This document shows positions 16,014 to 25,657 of a stretch of 59,296 bases of DNA, in pieces; the first letter of the stretch is position 1, and the number at the start of each line of letters is the position of its first letter. The stretch comes from JANXUC01 sp043782485. Its GTDB lineage: Bacteria > Acidobacteriota > Terriglobia > Terriglobales > Acidobacteriaceae. The notes under the pieces are model-generated. The model was not told the origin of the DNA and made no database searches. It saw only the letters and a list, made by a program, of their open reading frames with translations. The DNA is taken from assembly GCA_043782485.1 (NCBI GenBank), contig JAYWAL010000133.1, forward strand, positions 1-59,296. Direction: 5' to 3'. Made by a program: the position numbers and the translations under genes.

Positions 16014-17332
16014 CCCCCGTGAAGAAGAGCCAGCGCGGCAACAGTTTGCTGATCAAGGGCGGCCACCTGATAGACCCGGCACAAAATGTTGACGCGCCCA
16101 TGGACGTGCTGTTGCGCGATGGCAAAGTGGTTGAGATTGCCCTGCCGAATAAAACGCGTGGCGGCGCGGATGAGAAATTCGACGCTCGCGGCCTGATCGT
16201 TGCGCCTGGATTTATTGACCTGCACGTACACTTGCGCGAACCCGGCCAGTCCTACAAGGAAACTGTGGCCACAGGTACAGCGGCGGCAGCGGCGGGAGGA
16301 TTCACTTCTGTTTGCTGCATGCCGAACACAAACCCGGTGATCGACTCCGCCGAATGGGTGGCGTGGTTGCTGCATCCGGATCGCGGAGCCTTGGTGAATG
16401 TGTTCCCAGTCGCTGCCGCTACGTTAGCGAGCCGCGGCGCAACGCTCACCGATTTCCGCGCACTGCACCGCGCTGGCGCCGTAGCTGTTACCGACGATGG
16501 CCGTCCGATTCTTGATGACAAGATTATGCGCGACGCGCTACGCCTTTCTTCCGACTTGAATATTCCAATTGTGCAACACGCCGAGGATACGCGCGCCACG
16601 GAAGGATGCTCGATGCAGGAAGGGCCAACCTCGTTCCGCTTGGGACTGCGCGGCAGCAAGGCCTCCGCCGAGGCGGACGTTGTGGACCGCGATGTGCAAT
16701 TGGCGCAGGCTTCAGGCGGACGGTTGCATGTGGCGCACCTTTCCGCCGCGGATTCCCTGATTGCTGTTCGCCGGGCGAAACGCGCCAAAGCCCGCGTAAC
16801 CTGCGAGGTTACACCACACCACTTTACCTTGACCGACGCGGATATCCGCGACTACGATACACGTTTTAAGATGAACCCGCCGCTGCGCTCGGCCGCCGAC
16901 GTGCAAGCGCTCATCGCCGCACTCGCGGACGGCACGGTGGATGCCATTGCCACCGACCACGCTCCCCATGCGGCATACGAAAAGAATCAGGAATTTGACC
17001 GTGCGCCGTTTGGCATTACCGGCTCGGAAACTGCTCTGGGACTGGCGATTACCCGCCTGCTCAAAGACCATGGCATTCCGCTGACGCGGATTGTCGAGCT
17101 ATTCACGTCCGGCCCAGCACGCGTTTTCGATCTGAATAACGATCAGCACCGTCGCGGCACGCTGGCCAAAGGTGCCCACGCGGACGTAACGATCTTTGAT
17201 CCGAAAAAGCGGTGGACCTACGATGCGGCGAAGTCGCTTTCGAAATCGCACAATTCCCCCTTTGACGGATGGCAATTTACTGGCAAAGTTGTGGCCACCA
17301 TTGTTGGCGGAAAGATCGTCTACCAAAGTTAG
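16010..17332 (+). CDS. pyrC: Dihydroorotase (type I, class I-like amidohydrolase)
   Basis: Cyclises carbamoyl aspartate to dihydroorotate. The zinc motif DLHVHLREPG carries His72 and His74. VTCEVTPHHFTLTD and TDHAPHAAYEKNQEFD hold the remaining metal ligands and catalytic Asp. The 440-aa length matches the type that associates with PyrB in Aquifex and many deep-branching bacteria. Translationally coupled to pyrB by a 4-bp overlap. Converges on kbl with only two bases between stop codons, so no separate terminator is visible. Confidence 0.96.
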   Translation: MTPVKKSQRGNSLLIKGGHLIDPAQNVDAPMDVLLRDGKVVEIALPNKTRGGADEKFDARGLIVAPGFIDLHVHLREPGQSYKETVATGTAAAAAGGFTSVCCMPNTNPVIDSAEWVAWLLHPDRGALVNVFPVAAATLASRGATLTDFRALHRAGAVAVTDDGRPILDDKIMRDALRLSSDLNIPIVQHAEDTRATEGCSMQEGPTSFRLGLRGSKASAEADVVDRDVQLAQASGGRLHVAHLSAADSLIAVRRAKRAKARVTCEVTPHHFTLTDADIRDYDTRFKMNPPLRSAADVQALIAALADGTVDAIATDHAPHAAYEKNQEFDRAPFGITGSETALGLAITRLLKDHGIPLTRIVELFTSGPARVFDLNNDQHRRGTLAKGAHADVTIFDPKKRWTYDAAKSLSKSHNSPFDGWQFTGKVVATIVGGKIVYQS

Positions 17333-17334
17333 CC

Positions 17335-18549
17335 TTACCCAAGTATTCCCATCCTAGTTCCCACTTTCTTGAGTACCTCCAGCGCTTGCCCCAGCTGCAC
17401 GTGCGTGTGCGTTGCCGTCATAATCGTACGAATCCTGGCCTTACCTTCCGGCACCGTTGGAAAGGCGATCCCCGTCCCCAAAACACCTTCGTTAAAGAGT
17501 TCCCGGGAAAACTCCATCGTCAACTTGCCGTCACCGATAATGATCGGCGTGATCGGCGTTTCGCTGGCTGGCGTGGTCACGCCGCCAGTGTCAAAACCGA
17601 GCAGCCCCAATTCCTTCTTCCAGAAGCGGGCGTTTTCCCACAGCTTTTCGATGCGTTCCGGTTCTTGCTCCAGAACATCAAACGCCGCGATGCACGAAGC
17701 CGCAACCGAGGGCGGGTGTGACGTGGAAAACAAAAAAGGCCGCGCCCGGTGGTAGAGAAAATCAATGAACTCTCGCGATCCGCAAACGTATCCTCCCAGC
17801 GCCCCAATGGCTTTGGAAAGCGTTCCCACCTGAATGTCCACGCGCCCGTGAACGTTACAGTGGTCAATGGTTCCGCGGCCGTTCCGGCCGAGGACACCGG
17901 ACGCATGCGCATCATCCACCATCATGATCGCGCCAAATTTTTCGGCCACATCGCAAAGAGCAGGCAGCGGACCGATGTCGCCGTCCATGGAGAAAACGCC
18001 ATCGGTGATGAGCAGCTTCTTCCCCGGCTCGTTCTTCACGCCCTCCAGTTGCTCCTCCGCGTGGGCTACATCCTTGTGGCGAAACACGAGAATTTTCGCG
18101 CGCGACAAGCGACAGCCATCAATAATCGAGGCGTGGTTCAGCGCGTCGGTAACGATGAAATCTTCCTTGCCCAAAATTGCGGACACGGTGCCAGCATTGG
18201 CGGTAAAGCCTGACTGGAAAACAACGCAAGCCTCCACGTTTTTAAAGCGCGCAATTTTTTCCTCCAGTTCCATGTGTATCTTCATGGTCCCGGCAATCGT
18301 CCGCACCGCGCCGGAACCGACACCGTACTTACGGGTGGCAGCCAAGGCGGCCTCGCGCAGTTTGGGGTGGGTCGTCAGGCCCAAATAGTTGTTGGAGGCA
18401 AGGTTGATGACCCGCTTGCCATCGAACGTGCACACCGCTTCTTGTTCGTCTTCGAGAACACGCAGGCGGAAGTAGGTGCCTTTGGCTTTGAGTTCATCCA
18501 ACTGAGCCGTCAAAAAGGAAAGAGGATTCGTGCGGATAGCTGTAGCCAT
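17335..18549 (-). CDS. kbl: Glycine C-acetyltransferase (2-amino-3-ketobutyrate CoA ligase)
   Basis: PLP enzyme that cleaves 2-amino-3-oxobutanoate with CoA to glycine and acetyl-CoA, second step of threonine breakdown. Motifs of the alpha-oxoamine synthase family are intact: NNYLGLTTHP, GSGAVRTIAGT, DALNHASIIDGCRLS, DDAHASGVLG, and the PLP lysine in VGTLSKAIGALGG. 404 aa. Related 8-amino-7-oxononanoate and 5-aminolevulinate synthases are the alternatives, but the sequence is closest to Kbl, and its partner tdh occurs ~16 kb away at 34844. The two genes are usually adjacent. Confidence 0.92.
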   Translation of the reverse strand: MATAIRTNPLSFLTAQLDELKAKGTYFRLRVLEDEQEAVCTFDGKRVINLASNNYLGLTTHPKLREAALAATRKYGVGSGAVRTIAGTMKIHMELEEKIARFKNVEACVVFQSGFTANAGTVSAILGKEDFIVTDALNHASIIDGCRLSRAKILVFRHKDVAHAEEQLEGVKNEPGKKLLITDGVFSMDGDIGPLPALCDVAEKFGAIMMVDDAHASGVLGRNGRGTIDHCNVHGRVDIQVGTLSKAIGALGGYVCGSREFIDFLYHRARPFLFSTSHPPSVAASCIAAFDVLEQEPERIEKLWENARFWKKELGLLGFDTGGVTTPASETPITPIIIGDGKLTMEFSRELFNEGVLGTGIAFPTVPEGKARIRTIMTATHTHVQLGQALEVLKKVGTRMGILG

Positions 18550-18585
18550 GGGGACCTCGACTTATGAAAGACTAGATTCTGTAGT

Positions 18586-18621
18586 TTAATACGACGCTTA
18601 ATACGACGCTTAATACGACGT
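18586..18621. repeat. 12-bp tandem repeat, three copies, in the kbl-rnr divergent region
   Basis: TTAATACGACGC is repeated three times (third copy ends T instead of C) immediately upstream of rnr and 37 bases upstream of the kbl start on the other strand. Each unit contains an AT-rich TTAATA, so copy number could alter promoter strength. Confidence 0.9.
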
Positions 18622-18653
18622 TGAATCCGCGCGCAGTGAGGAGCGCAAACCCC

Positions 18654-21089
18654 GTGAGTCCGCTACCCGATACCGAAATTCTGCGCCACATTCGTCGCCA
18701 GCCCAAGGGCACGGCGGGGTTCAAGCAGTTGGTGCGGGAACTCGGCGTGCGCGGCAACGACCGCCGCGACCTGGCGGAAAGCCTAAAACGCCTGGTTGCC
18801 GCCGGCGCGCTGGCGCAAGTTGATTCGGAGCGTTTCGCCATCCCGAAGACGGCCACAAACCAATTGGTTGGTCGGCTGAGCATGCACCGCGATGGGTATG
18901 GCTTTGTCATTCCCAACCGGTCGAATTTGAAAGAACCGCTCCGCACTCAGCTTGCGGGGGATGTTTTCATTGCTCCGCACCAGATTGGCTCCTCCATGCA
19001 TGGCGACCAGGTGTTGATCGAAGTTACAAGCGTGCGCTTTGATGGCCGCGCCGAAGGCCGCATCCTGCGCACGGTGGACCGCGCCCACGCGACCGTGGTT
19101 GGTACGTTCCATTACGGACGCCGCCACAACTACGTGACGCCGATGGATGAGCGCATCACGCAGGAAATCATCATTGCGCAAGGCAACGAGTATCCGCCCG
19201 AGACTCCGAGTGCTGAGGATGATGACACGCCGCATCGCGTACTCGGCAAAGAAGCGGCGCGGCGCACTCCGTGGGGCGATCTGGAAGGCGTGGTTGTGGA
19301 TGTGGAAATCACTGATTGGCCCAGCCCCACTCAAAACCCACGCGGGCGAGTTACAGAGATTCTAGGCTACGCCCACGATTTCGGCGTCGACGTGGAGATG
19401 ATGATCCGAAAGCACCACCTGCCACACCGCTTCCCGGCTGCCGTTCTCGATGAGGCGCAGGCGGCTTCGGAAATCATCTCCGCGCCGGAACTGGGCCGTC
19501 GGCGCGACTATCGTGCGTTACCCATCGTCACGATTGATGGCGAAACTGCCCGCGACTTCGACGACGCCGTACTTGTGCGCATTCTGGAAAACGGTAACTA
19601 TGAGCTACAAGTTCACATCGCCGATGTGGCGCACTACGTTACGCCCGGCTCCAGTCTGGACCAGGAAGCTCGCCTGCGCGGCACCAGTGTTTATTTTCCG
19701 GACCGCGCCGTGCCCATGCTACCGCTGGAACTTTCCACCAATATTTGCAGTCTGCGCCCCAATGTTGAGCGGCTGGTTCTTTCCTGCATTATGGAGATGG
19801 ATCACCAGGGCGAAATCGTTGGCTATCAACTCCACGAGGGCATCATTCGCTCCGCCCAGCGCATGACCTACACCGATGTGAATGCCGTGATTGAAGGTGA
19901 TACCGCCGTGCGACAGCGCTATGCCGAGCTAGCTGTGGGTTTTGACCGTATGAAAGATCTGGCGCTTATCTTGAATCGCAAGCGTCACCGTCGCGGATCC
20001 ATTGATTTCGACCTTCCCGAACCGGTGATCGAGTTCGATGACCAAGGCCTGATGCGCGGCGTTACCCGTTCCGAACGCAACATAGCGCACCGGCTCATTG
20101 AAGAATTTATGCTTTCGGCTAACGAATGCGTGGCGCAGTATCTGGAAGCCCGCGTGCCGTCGCTCTACCGCATCCACGAAAAGCCGGACGCCAAACGTGT
20201 TTACGAATTCGAAGTCACCGCCGCCACATGGGGATACTCGCTCGGGGTTGGTTCACTGCCCATCAGACGCGTCCAACTCAAAGGTGATCGTCGCGCAACG
20301 CAAGGTTCCGGGCGTCGGCCACGAGAAATTGAAATTCCGCAGGAAGTGAAGGTCACTCCTCGCATGTACCAGAAGCTCGCTGAGAAAATTGTCGGCACGC
20401 CCGAAGAGCGGATTCTCAGCTTCCTGATGCTGCGCTCTCTGAAGCAAGCTCGCTACTCGGAGGTCAACCAGGGTCACTTCGCCCTCGCCGCCGACTCCTA
20501 CACGCACTTCACCTCCCCCATTCGCCGCTACCCGGATCTCATTATCCATCGAATCCTCAAGAGCTTGTTTGGCGCGGGTGCCCCTGCCCGCGAGGCCTTA
20601 AAACAAGGGATCGAAAAGCATCCGCCCTTAAAGCAACAGCACGCGGGCGAGCGCGCCATCGCTGCACAACCACCCCCGATTCCACTCGAAGAACTCCACG
20701 ACATTGCTGATGAATCCAGCCAAACTGAGCGCCGCGCCGATGAAGCCGAACGCGAACTGATGGAGTGGAAGAAAGTAAAGTTCATGCAAGACCGCGTCGG
20801 TGAGGATTTCGACGGGCTCGTCATCAGCGTCACAAAATTTGGCTTTTTCGTCGAACTCAATGACATGTTCATTGAGGGCCTGGTGCCCCTGACCACCCTG
20901 AACCACGACCATTTCACTTTCCACGAAAACACGCGCCAGATCATCGGTCGGCACTCGCGTCAGACGTATAGCCTGGGCGACAAAGTCCGCGTCTTGGTTG
21001 ATCGAATCGACCCAGTGCTGCGTAAGATCCAATTCGCGGTGCTCGAAGACGAACCCGTTCGCAAGCCCAAGCGCCGCAAGAAGCACTAG
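18654..21089 (+). CDS. rnr: Ribonuclease R
   Basis: Processive 3'-5' exoribonuclease able to digest structured RNA. In order: a winged-helix-like N-terminus (TGFKQLVRELGVRG-like), cold-shock domains (RLSMHRDGYGFVIPN), the RNB catalytic domain with DGETARDFDDAVLV and the terminal FTSPIRRYPDLIIHR, and an S1 domain (DFDGLVISVTKFGFFVEL) followed by a basic KPKRRKK tail. GTG 18654 has GAGGAG upstream; an in-frame TTG at 18621 would translate part of the tandem repeat. A short insert between RNB and S1 (residues ~650-690) is longer than in E. coli. Confidence 0.94.
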   Translation: MSPLPDTEILRHIRRQPKGTAGFKQLVRELGVRGNDRRDLAESLKRLVAAGALAQVDSERFAIPKTATNQLVGRLSMHRDGYGFVIPNRSNLKEPLRTQLAGDVFIAPHQIGSSMHGDQVLIEVTSVRFDGRAEGRILRTVDRAHATVVGTFHYGRRHNYVTPMDERITQEIIIAQGNEYPPETPSAEDDDTPHRVLGKEAARRTPWGDLEGVVVDVEITDWPSPTQNPRGRVTEILGYAHDFGVDVEMMIRKHHLPHRFPAAVLDEAQAASEIISAPELGRRRDYRALPIVTIDGETARDFDDAVLVRILENGNYELQVHIADVAHYVTPGSSLDQEARLRGTSVYFPDRAVPMLPLELSTNICSLRPNVERLVLSCIMEMDHQGEIVGYQLHEGIIRSAQRMTYTDVNAVIEGDTAVRQRYAELAVGFDRMKDLALILNRKRHRRGSIDFDLPEPVIEFDDQGLMRGVTRSERNIAHRLIEEFMLSANECVAQYLEARVPSLYRIHEKPDAKRVYEFEVTAATWGYSLGVGSLPIRRVQLKGDRRATQGSGRRPREIEIPQEVKVTPRMYQKLAEKIVGTPEERILSFLMLRSLKQARYSEVNQGHFALAADSYTHFTSPIRRYPDLIIHRILKSLFGAGAPAREALKQGIEKHPPLKQQHAGERAIAAQPPPIPLEELHDIADESSQTERRADEAERELMEWKKVKFMQDRVGEDFDGLVISVTKFGFFVELNDMFIEGLVPLTTLNHDHFTFHENTRQIIGRHSRQTYSLGDKVRVLVDRIDPVLRKIQFAVLEDEPVRKPKRRKKH

Positions 21090-21134
21090 AGAACTAGCCG
21101 CTCCCTAGCTGCCCTGCTATCCTGAGTTTCGTCC

Positions 21135-23360
21135 ATGCAAACACTTTTCGATCACCTGCCCCCGGTCCATGTCGCAGGGAAAAAGCTGGTGGGGCGCGTT
21201 TTATTCGGCGTGCTAGTTTTCGCGGCGGTCGTCGTCGGCGCTACTGCTGGCAGCCTGTTGGTGTACTCCACTGGGCTGCCACAAGTGGAGGAATTGGAAC
21301 ACTACCGGCCCAGCTCGGTTACCCAGCTCTTCGACGATCAGAACCGCGTCGTCGGCTCGTTTGCGCTCCAGCGCCGCGTCATCGTCAACTACGAGGATTT
21401 TCCCCCCGTGCTCCGCGATTCGCTCATCTCCATTGAAGACAAAGACTTTGAGCGCCACTGGGGCGTGAATGTCTGGCGCATGATGGGCGCGGCTTATCGG
21501 GACATTGAGTCCGGAGGTAAAGTGCAAGGGGCCTCCACCCTCACCATGCAACTGGCGCGTGATTTGTTTTTGTCACCGGATCGGTCGTTTCATCGCAAGA
21601 TTCAGGAAATTCTGCTCGCCATTCAAATCGAGCGCCGCTTCACCAAGCAGCAGATTTTTACTCTCTACGCCAACCAGATTTTTTTGGGCCACGGCGTCTA
21701 CGGCTTCGAGGCGGCTGCGGAGTACTACTTTGGCAAGCCAGCGAAAAGTCTAACTCTGGAGGAGGCCGCCCTGCTCTGCGGTTTGCCCAAGGGGCCAGCG
21801 TCCTATTCGCCCATCAACCATCCTGATAAAGCGGTCAAGCGCCGCAATCTGGTGGTCAACGCGCTCCTGGAAGACGGAAAAATTACCGCGGCGCAAGCGA
21901 CCGCGGCCAAAGCCAAACCTCTGCTTCTGAATTTGCAACATGACCCCAACTCCCTCGCGCCATATTTTGTGGAGGAAGTCCGGCGCTACCTGGAAACGCA
22001 GTACGGAAGTGACCAGGTTCACGAGGGTGGCTTGCGCGTCTACACCACGCTGAACGTGGAGATGCAGCGTGCCGCAAATCAATCTGTTCTCGACGCCTTG
22101 GCGGCCTACGAGCGTCGCCACGGCTGGCGCAGTCACCCCCGCAACGTCATCGCCGAAGGCCAATCGCTGGAGAAATTTCAGCATCCCGACTGGGACGACA
22201 CCGCGCAGCCGAACGCCTATTGGCACGCATTGGTCACTAGCGTTTCATCTGCAGAAATTAAATTGAAGCTGGGCCGCTATTCCGCCACCCTGCTTCCAGC
22301 GGACGCAAAGTGGACCGGCCGCAAGCTGGACTCGCTCTTTGAAGTCGGCGATTTGGCCTACGTAAAGCTGCTTTTTGCTACCGAGGGCAAAGCGCAAGTC
22401 GCACTGGAGCAAGACTCCGGCGCGCAAGCCGCCCTCATGGCCATCGACAATGCTACCGGCGAAATCAAAGCCATGGTAGGCGGCCGCGACTTTGAGGAAT
22501 CGAAATTCAATCGCGCCACGCAGGCCCTTCGCCAGGTCGGGTCGTCCTTCAAGCCTTACGTGTACACCGCCGTCATCGACCAGGGCGGATCCCCGGATGA
22601 CGTCGTCATCGATGAACCAGTCACTTTCCAAACCGCATCTGGCCCCTACACGCCCCACAACTATGACGACAAGTTTGAAGGCGCCATTACCCTCCGACGC
22701 GCTCTGGCCCAATCCAGAAACATCCCCGCCTTGAAGCTTGCGGACAAAATCGGCATTAAAACGGTGATCGATTACGCTCGCCGCTTCGGCATCACCTCCA
22801 ACATCCCCGCGTATTTGCCCATCGCGCTCGGCTCCGCCGATCTCACCCTGATGGAGCAGACAACCGCCTTCACCGTTTTCCCCAACGATGGCGTCCGCAT
22901 CACTCCGCGCTATATCAACAAGGTCACCGACTACGAAGGCCACATCTTGGAGCAAAACGTTCCAGATGTAAAAGACGTGATCAGCGTAAAAACCGCCCGC
23001 GTCATGACCTCCATGCTCCGGGACGTTGTCCAGCACGGCACCGCGGTTGCCGCCAATAGCCTGCCTTACCCCCTCGCCGGGAAAACCGGCACCACCAATG
23101 ACTTTACAGATGCATGGTTCGTCGGCTTTTCCCCCACTCTTACCTGCGGCGTTTGGATGGGTTTCGACGAAAAACGCACCCTCGGTGCAAAAGAATCCGG
23201 TGGCCACGCCGCGCTCCCGCTCTGGATCGACTTCATGAAGTCCGCCTTGCAAGGAAAGGACCAGGGCCAGTTTCCCTCAGCCCCCAGCGTTCCCATCACG
23301 ACCGTTCCCTCAAAAATCGACACCCCTGACGTTGCGCCCGGCGACGGAGAAATGCACTAA
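21135..23360 (+). CDS. Penicillin-binding protein 1A (bifunctional glycosyltransferase/transpeptidase)
   Basis: Class A PBP that polymerises and cross-links peptidoglycan at the periplasmic face. One N-terminal membrane segment (residues ~20-45) precedes the GT51 domain, with catalytic Glu101 in EDKDFERHWG, GASTLTMQLARDL, and ANQIFLGHGVYGFE. The transpeptidase domain has SxxK at Ser470-Lys473 (GSSFKPYVY), the SRN triad in ALAQSRNIPALK, and KTGTTNDFTDAWF. 741 aa. The PASTA gene begins 25 bases downstream and probably shares the transcript. Confidence 0.95.
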   Translation: MQTLFDHLPPVHVAGKKLVGRVLFGVLVFAAVVVGATAGSLLVYSTGLPQVEELEHYRPSSVTQLFDDQNRVVGSFALQRRVIVNYEDFPPVLRDSLISIEDKDFERHWGVNVWRMMGAAYRDIESGGKVQGASTLTMQLARDLFLSPDRSFHRKIQEILLAIQIERRFTKQQIFTLYANQIFLGHGVYGFEAAAEYYFGKPAKSLTLEEAALLCGLPKGPASYSPINHPDKAVKRRNLVVNALLEDGKITAAQATAAKAKPLLLNLQHDPNSLAPYFVEEVRRYLETQYGSDQVHEGGLRVYTTLNVEMQRAANQSVLDALAAYERRHGWRSHPRNVIAEGQSLEKFQHPDWDDTAQPNAYWHALVTSVSSAEIKLKLGRYSATLLPADAKWTGRKLDSLFEVGDLAYVKLLFATEGKAQVALEQDSGAQAALMAIDNATGEIKAMVGGRDFEESKFNRATQALRQVGSSFKPYVYTAVIDQGGSPDDVVIDEPVTFQTASGPYTPHNYDDKFEGAITLRRALAQSRNIPALKLADKIGIKTVIDYARRFGITSNIPAYLPIALGSADLTLMEQTTAFTVFPNDGVRITPRYINKVTDYEGHILEQNVPDVKDVISVKTARVMTSMLRDVVQHGTAVAANSLPYPLAGKTGTTNDFTDAWFVGFSPTLTCGVWMGFDEKRTLGAKESGGHAALPLWIDFMKSALQGKDQGQFPSAPSVPITTVPSKIDTPDVAPGDGEMH

Positions 23361-23384
23361 AATTGGATTGTTAATATTGAAAAA

Positions 23385-24122
23385 ATGAAATCCTTCTTCC
23401 GCCTCGCGCTCTTAAGCCTCGTGCTGCTCACCGTAGCCTTAATCTCAGCCCTCACTTCCATGCGCTTCGCCATTCATGGACGGCAGGTGGCGGTGCCGAA
23501 ACTCGTCGGCCTCACCCCGGAGGAAGCCACGCGCGCCGCCGGCGAACTCGGCCTTTCCATGAAGGTCGACCGCCAGTTCTACAGCCCCGCCATTCCCGCT
23601 GGCAAAATTGTTTCGCAAACGCCCGACCCGGGCAGCAAAGTCCGCCGCGGATGGCGCATTCTGGTTGCGGAAAGCCTCGGCCCGGTCCGCGTCTCTCCCC
23701 CGGATGTTGTTGGCCAAACCGAACGAGCCGCCGCCATCAATATCCGCCGCCGCGGTCTGCAAGTCGGAGAAGAAGCTCTGGCTCCATTCTCAGGCCACGA
23801 GCCCGGCACTGTGATCGCCCAAAGCCCCCCGGCCAACTCCACCAGCGTGACCTCGCCAAACGTCAGCCTGCTCATGACCGCTCCGACCGCTCCGCAAGCC
23901 TACGTCATGCCCAGCTTCCTAGGCGCTCCCCTCGCGTCCGCCACGCAAGCCCTTAAAGAGGCGCATCTGCGGCTCGGCAGCACGTCCGTCGTTCCCTCGC
24001 CACCCGGCGACACCACTCCTCCATTGCCCATCGGACCAGCGTCCATCATCGTCTCGCAGACCCCGGCTCCAGGCCAGCGGGTGCAGGAGGGTCAGCCAGT
24101 GAATTTTGATTTGCGTCCGTAG
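23385..24122 (+). CDS. Membrane-anchored triple-PASTA protein
   Basis: A single N-terminal membrane helix (LALLSLVLLTVALISAL) carries three ~68-residue PASTA domains outside: residues ~36-100 (VPKLVGLTPEEATRAAGELG), ~105-170 (PPDVVGQTERAAAINIRRRG), and ~178-245 (MPSFLGAPLASATQALKEA). Each ends in a SQTPxPG-type turn. PASTA domains bind muropeptides and lipid II in Ser/Thr kinases and PBPs. Here they stand alone without kinase or transpeptidase, right behind a PBP1A gene that lacks them. A split PBP-PASTA module is the natural reading; a regulatory partner for PBP1A is my inference. Confidence 0.88.
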   Translation: MKSFFRLALLSLVLLTVALISALTSMRFAIHGRQVAVPKLVGLTPEEATRAAGELGLSMKVDRQFYSPAIPAGKIVSQTPDPGSKVRRGWRILVAESLGPVRVSPPDVVGQTERAAAINIRRRGLQVGEEALAPFSGHEPGTVIAQSPPANSTSVTSPNVSLLMTAPTAPQAYVMPSFLGAPLASATQALKEAHLRLGSTSVVPSPPGDTTPPLPIGPASIIVSQTPAPGQRVQEGQPVNFDLRP

Positions 24123-24216
24123 GGTAGAGCCCTAACCTGAGCCGAAATGGGATACTTCAATCGCGCCTTAGTGGCTTGCTGAAAAAGCTGCTCAAGATCA
24201 GCCTTTGGGCGGCGCA

Positions 24217-24322
24217 GCACTTCAGTGCGGCGATCATTCCTTATGGAGTGAAGGGCTTCAGCCCCAGAGGTAAGGGGTTGTTCTGGAAAAGATGATTTTT
24301 TCGGCAGCGCCTTCAGGCGCTG
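24217..24322. repeat. Cluster of three hairpins with TTCA loops
   Basis: Three perfect hairpins in a row share a TTCA loop: GCAC/GTGC (24217-24228), GGGC/GCCC (24253-24264), and CAGCGCC/GGCGCTG (24305-24322). The last is followed by GGTTTT and might end plus-strand transcripts from the PBP-PASTA pair. No reading frame. I recall similar strings in acidobacterial intergenic DNA. Confidence 0.7.
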
Positions 24323-24338
24323 GGTTTTGCACCTTAAG

Positions 24339-24851
24339 CTAGGGCTGGCCCGCCACAGGGGCCGGGACGGCAGCTGGAACGGCCACCGGCGCCAAATAGT
24401 CCAGCAGCTGTTGTGCCGCATCCCGTTGTTCTCCGGAAACACTGTTCGGAATCAGCAAATAACAAGGGATCTGCTCCGTGCAACCCTTCCGCGCATGGGC
24501 AAACTCAGCCGCCAAATTCGGATCCACCGCCGCCTCTTGCTCGGAATTCAAAACAATCAGTTGCGCCTTTTCCCGATACGCCGGATCCGCCAGCTGGTCG
24601 TAAAACGTAGCCTCCAGCACCTCGCCCACCAGAATCTTTCGTCCTGTCGGCAGCGTCGCACGATCATGGCTGAACGTCCGGAAGCGCGATGTCAGAATCG
24701 GTTCGTAACGCGAATTCATTTGCCCGTACACGTCCACGTGCACAAAGTTGTCCGGCACCTTCGTCTTCTTGCACCCCGGCCCCAGCAGCAACGTCGCCGC
24801 GCAAACCACGGGCAGCAATCCACTCAGGACAGTCTTCCGTTTCGTAATCAT
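24339..24851 (-). CDS. Lipoprotein of unknown function
   Basis: 170 aa from ATG 24851. The signal peptide ends in a lipobox-like LGPGC (Cys27) followed by KKTK. The mature region has VHVDVYGQMNSRYEPIL and FRTFSHDRATLPTGRKI, then a Cys pair in RKGCTEQIPCYL, and ends with an Ala/Pro/Val-rich tail. I do not recognise a family. It stands alone and is divergent from ispD with 73 bases between starts. Confidence 0.7.
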   Translation of the reverse strand: MITKRKTVLSGLLPVVCAATLLLGPGCKKTKVPDNFVHVDVYGQMNSRYEPILTSRFRTFSHDRATLPTGRKILVGEVLEATFYDQLADPAYREKAQLIVLNSEQEAAVDPNLAAEFAHARKGCTEQIPCYLLIPNSVSGEQRDAAQQLLDYLAPVAVPAAVPAPVAGQP

Positions 24852-24924
24852 AGGCTTACCAAAAGTCTAAAACAAACCCACCCGTTTGGACTAGACAGGT
24901 ATCCGCTCGTATACTGGGCTTCGC

Positions 24925-25650
24925 ATGAAAGTATTTGTCATCCTGCCCGCCGCCGGTCTAGGCACTCGCATGGCCCCGGTGGTCGCGCCCGACAAAAAGT
25001 CCGCACCGTCCAAGCAGTTCACTGAACTGGCCGGGACGCCCATCCTCATCCACACGCTTCGCAAGTTCGCCGCCGTTCCGCGCGTCACCGAAATCTGGGT
25101 CGCCCTCCGCCAAACGGAAATCGCCGGTTTCCGCGCCCGCCTCGAAAAAGAAGCCCCCGACGTGCTCCAGAAACGCATCGAACTCGTCTCCGGCGGCGAG
25201 CAGCGCCAACAATCCGTGGCCAATGCCCTCAACGCCCTCAACGCCTCCGCCGACGATCTCGTACTGGTCCACGACGCCGTCCGCCCACTCGTCACCTCCG
25301 CCATCATTGAAGATGTTCTGCACGCCGCCGAAAAATTCGGCGCGGCCATCGCCGCACTTCCCGCCATTGACACCGTCAAGCAGGTCGAGCGCAGTCCCGA
25401 AGGCGCGGTCATCCACACCACCATTCCGCGCGCCACCGTGGTGCTGGCGCAGACGCCACAGGGCTTCCGCTATTCTCTTCTGAAAAAGGCATTCGATGAC
25501 GCTACTGCCGATGGTTTCCTCGGCACCGACGAAGCTTCGCTTTTGGAACGCGCAGGACAGCCGGTTGCGGTCGTCATGGGGTCCCCACGAAATTTAAAAA
25601 TCACCGCCCCGGCTGACATGGAACTGGCGGAATTTTACCTCAAGCACTGA
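24925..25650 (+). CDS. ispD: 2-C-methyl-D-erythritol 4-phosphate cytidylyltransferase
   Basis: Third step of the MEP isoprenoid pathway (CTP + MEP). The nucleotidyltransferase signature FVILPAAGLGTRM is at the N-terminus; the usual GxGxR has a seven-residue insert before KSAPSKQF. ELVSGGEQRQQSVANAL, LVLVHDAVRPLVT, and the C-terminal TDEASLLERAG and GSPRNLKITAPAD are canonical. 241 aa. TATACT sits nine bases before the ATG. ispF follows after seven bases, so the two form an operon. Confidence 0.95.
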   Translation: MKVFVILPAAGLGTRMAPVVAPDKKSAPSKQFTELAGTPILIHTLRKFAAVPRVTEIWVALRQTEIAGFRARLEKEAPDVLQKRIELVSGGEQRQQSVANALNALNASADDLVLVHDAVRPLVTSAIIEDVLHAAEKFGAAIAALPAIDTVKQVERSPEGAVIHTTIPRATVVLAQTPQGFRYSLLKKAFDDATADGFLGTDEASLLERAGQPVAVVMGSPRNLKITAPADMELAEFYLKH

Positions 25651-25657
25651 ACAAATT

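Noticed and set aside
22245..23252. 335-residue open frame antisense to the penicillin-binding protein gene
   Set aside because: It is a third-position GC shadow: Gly/Val/Asp-rich, no ribosome site, fully inside an unmistakable gene. The same holds for the long antisense frames at 5244-6032, 44929-45858, 50331-51266 and 52883-53791.
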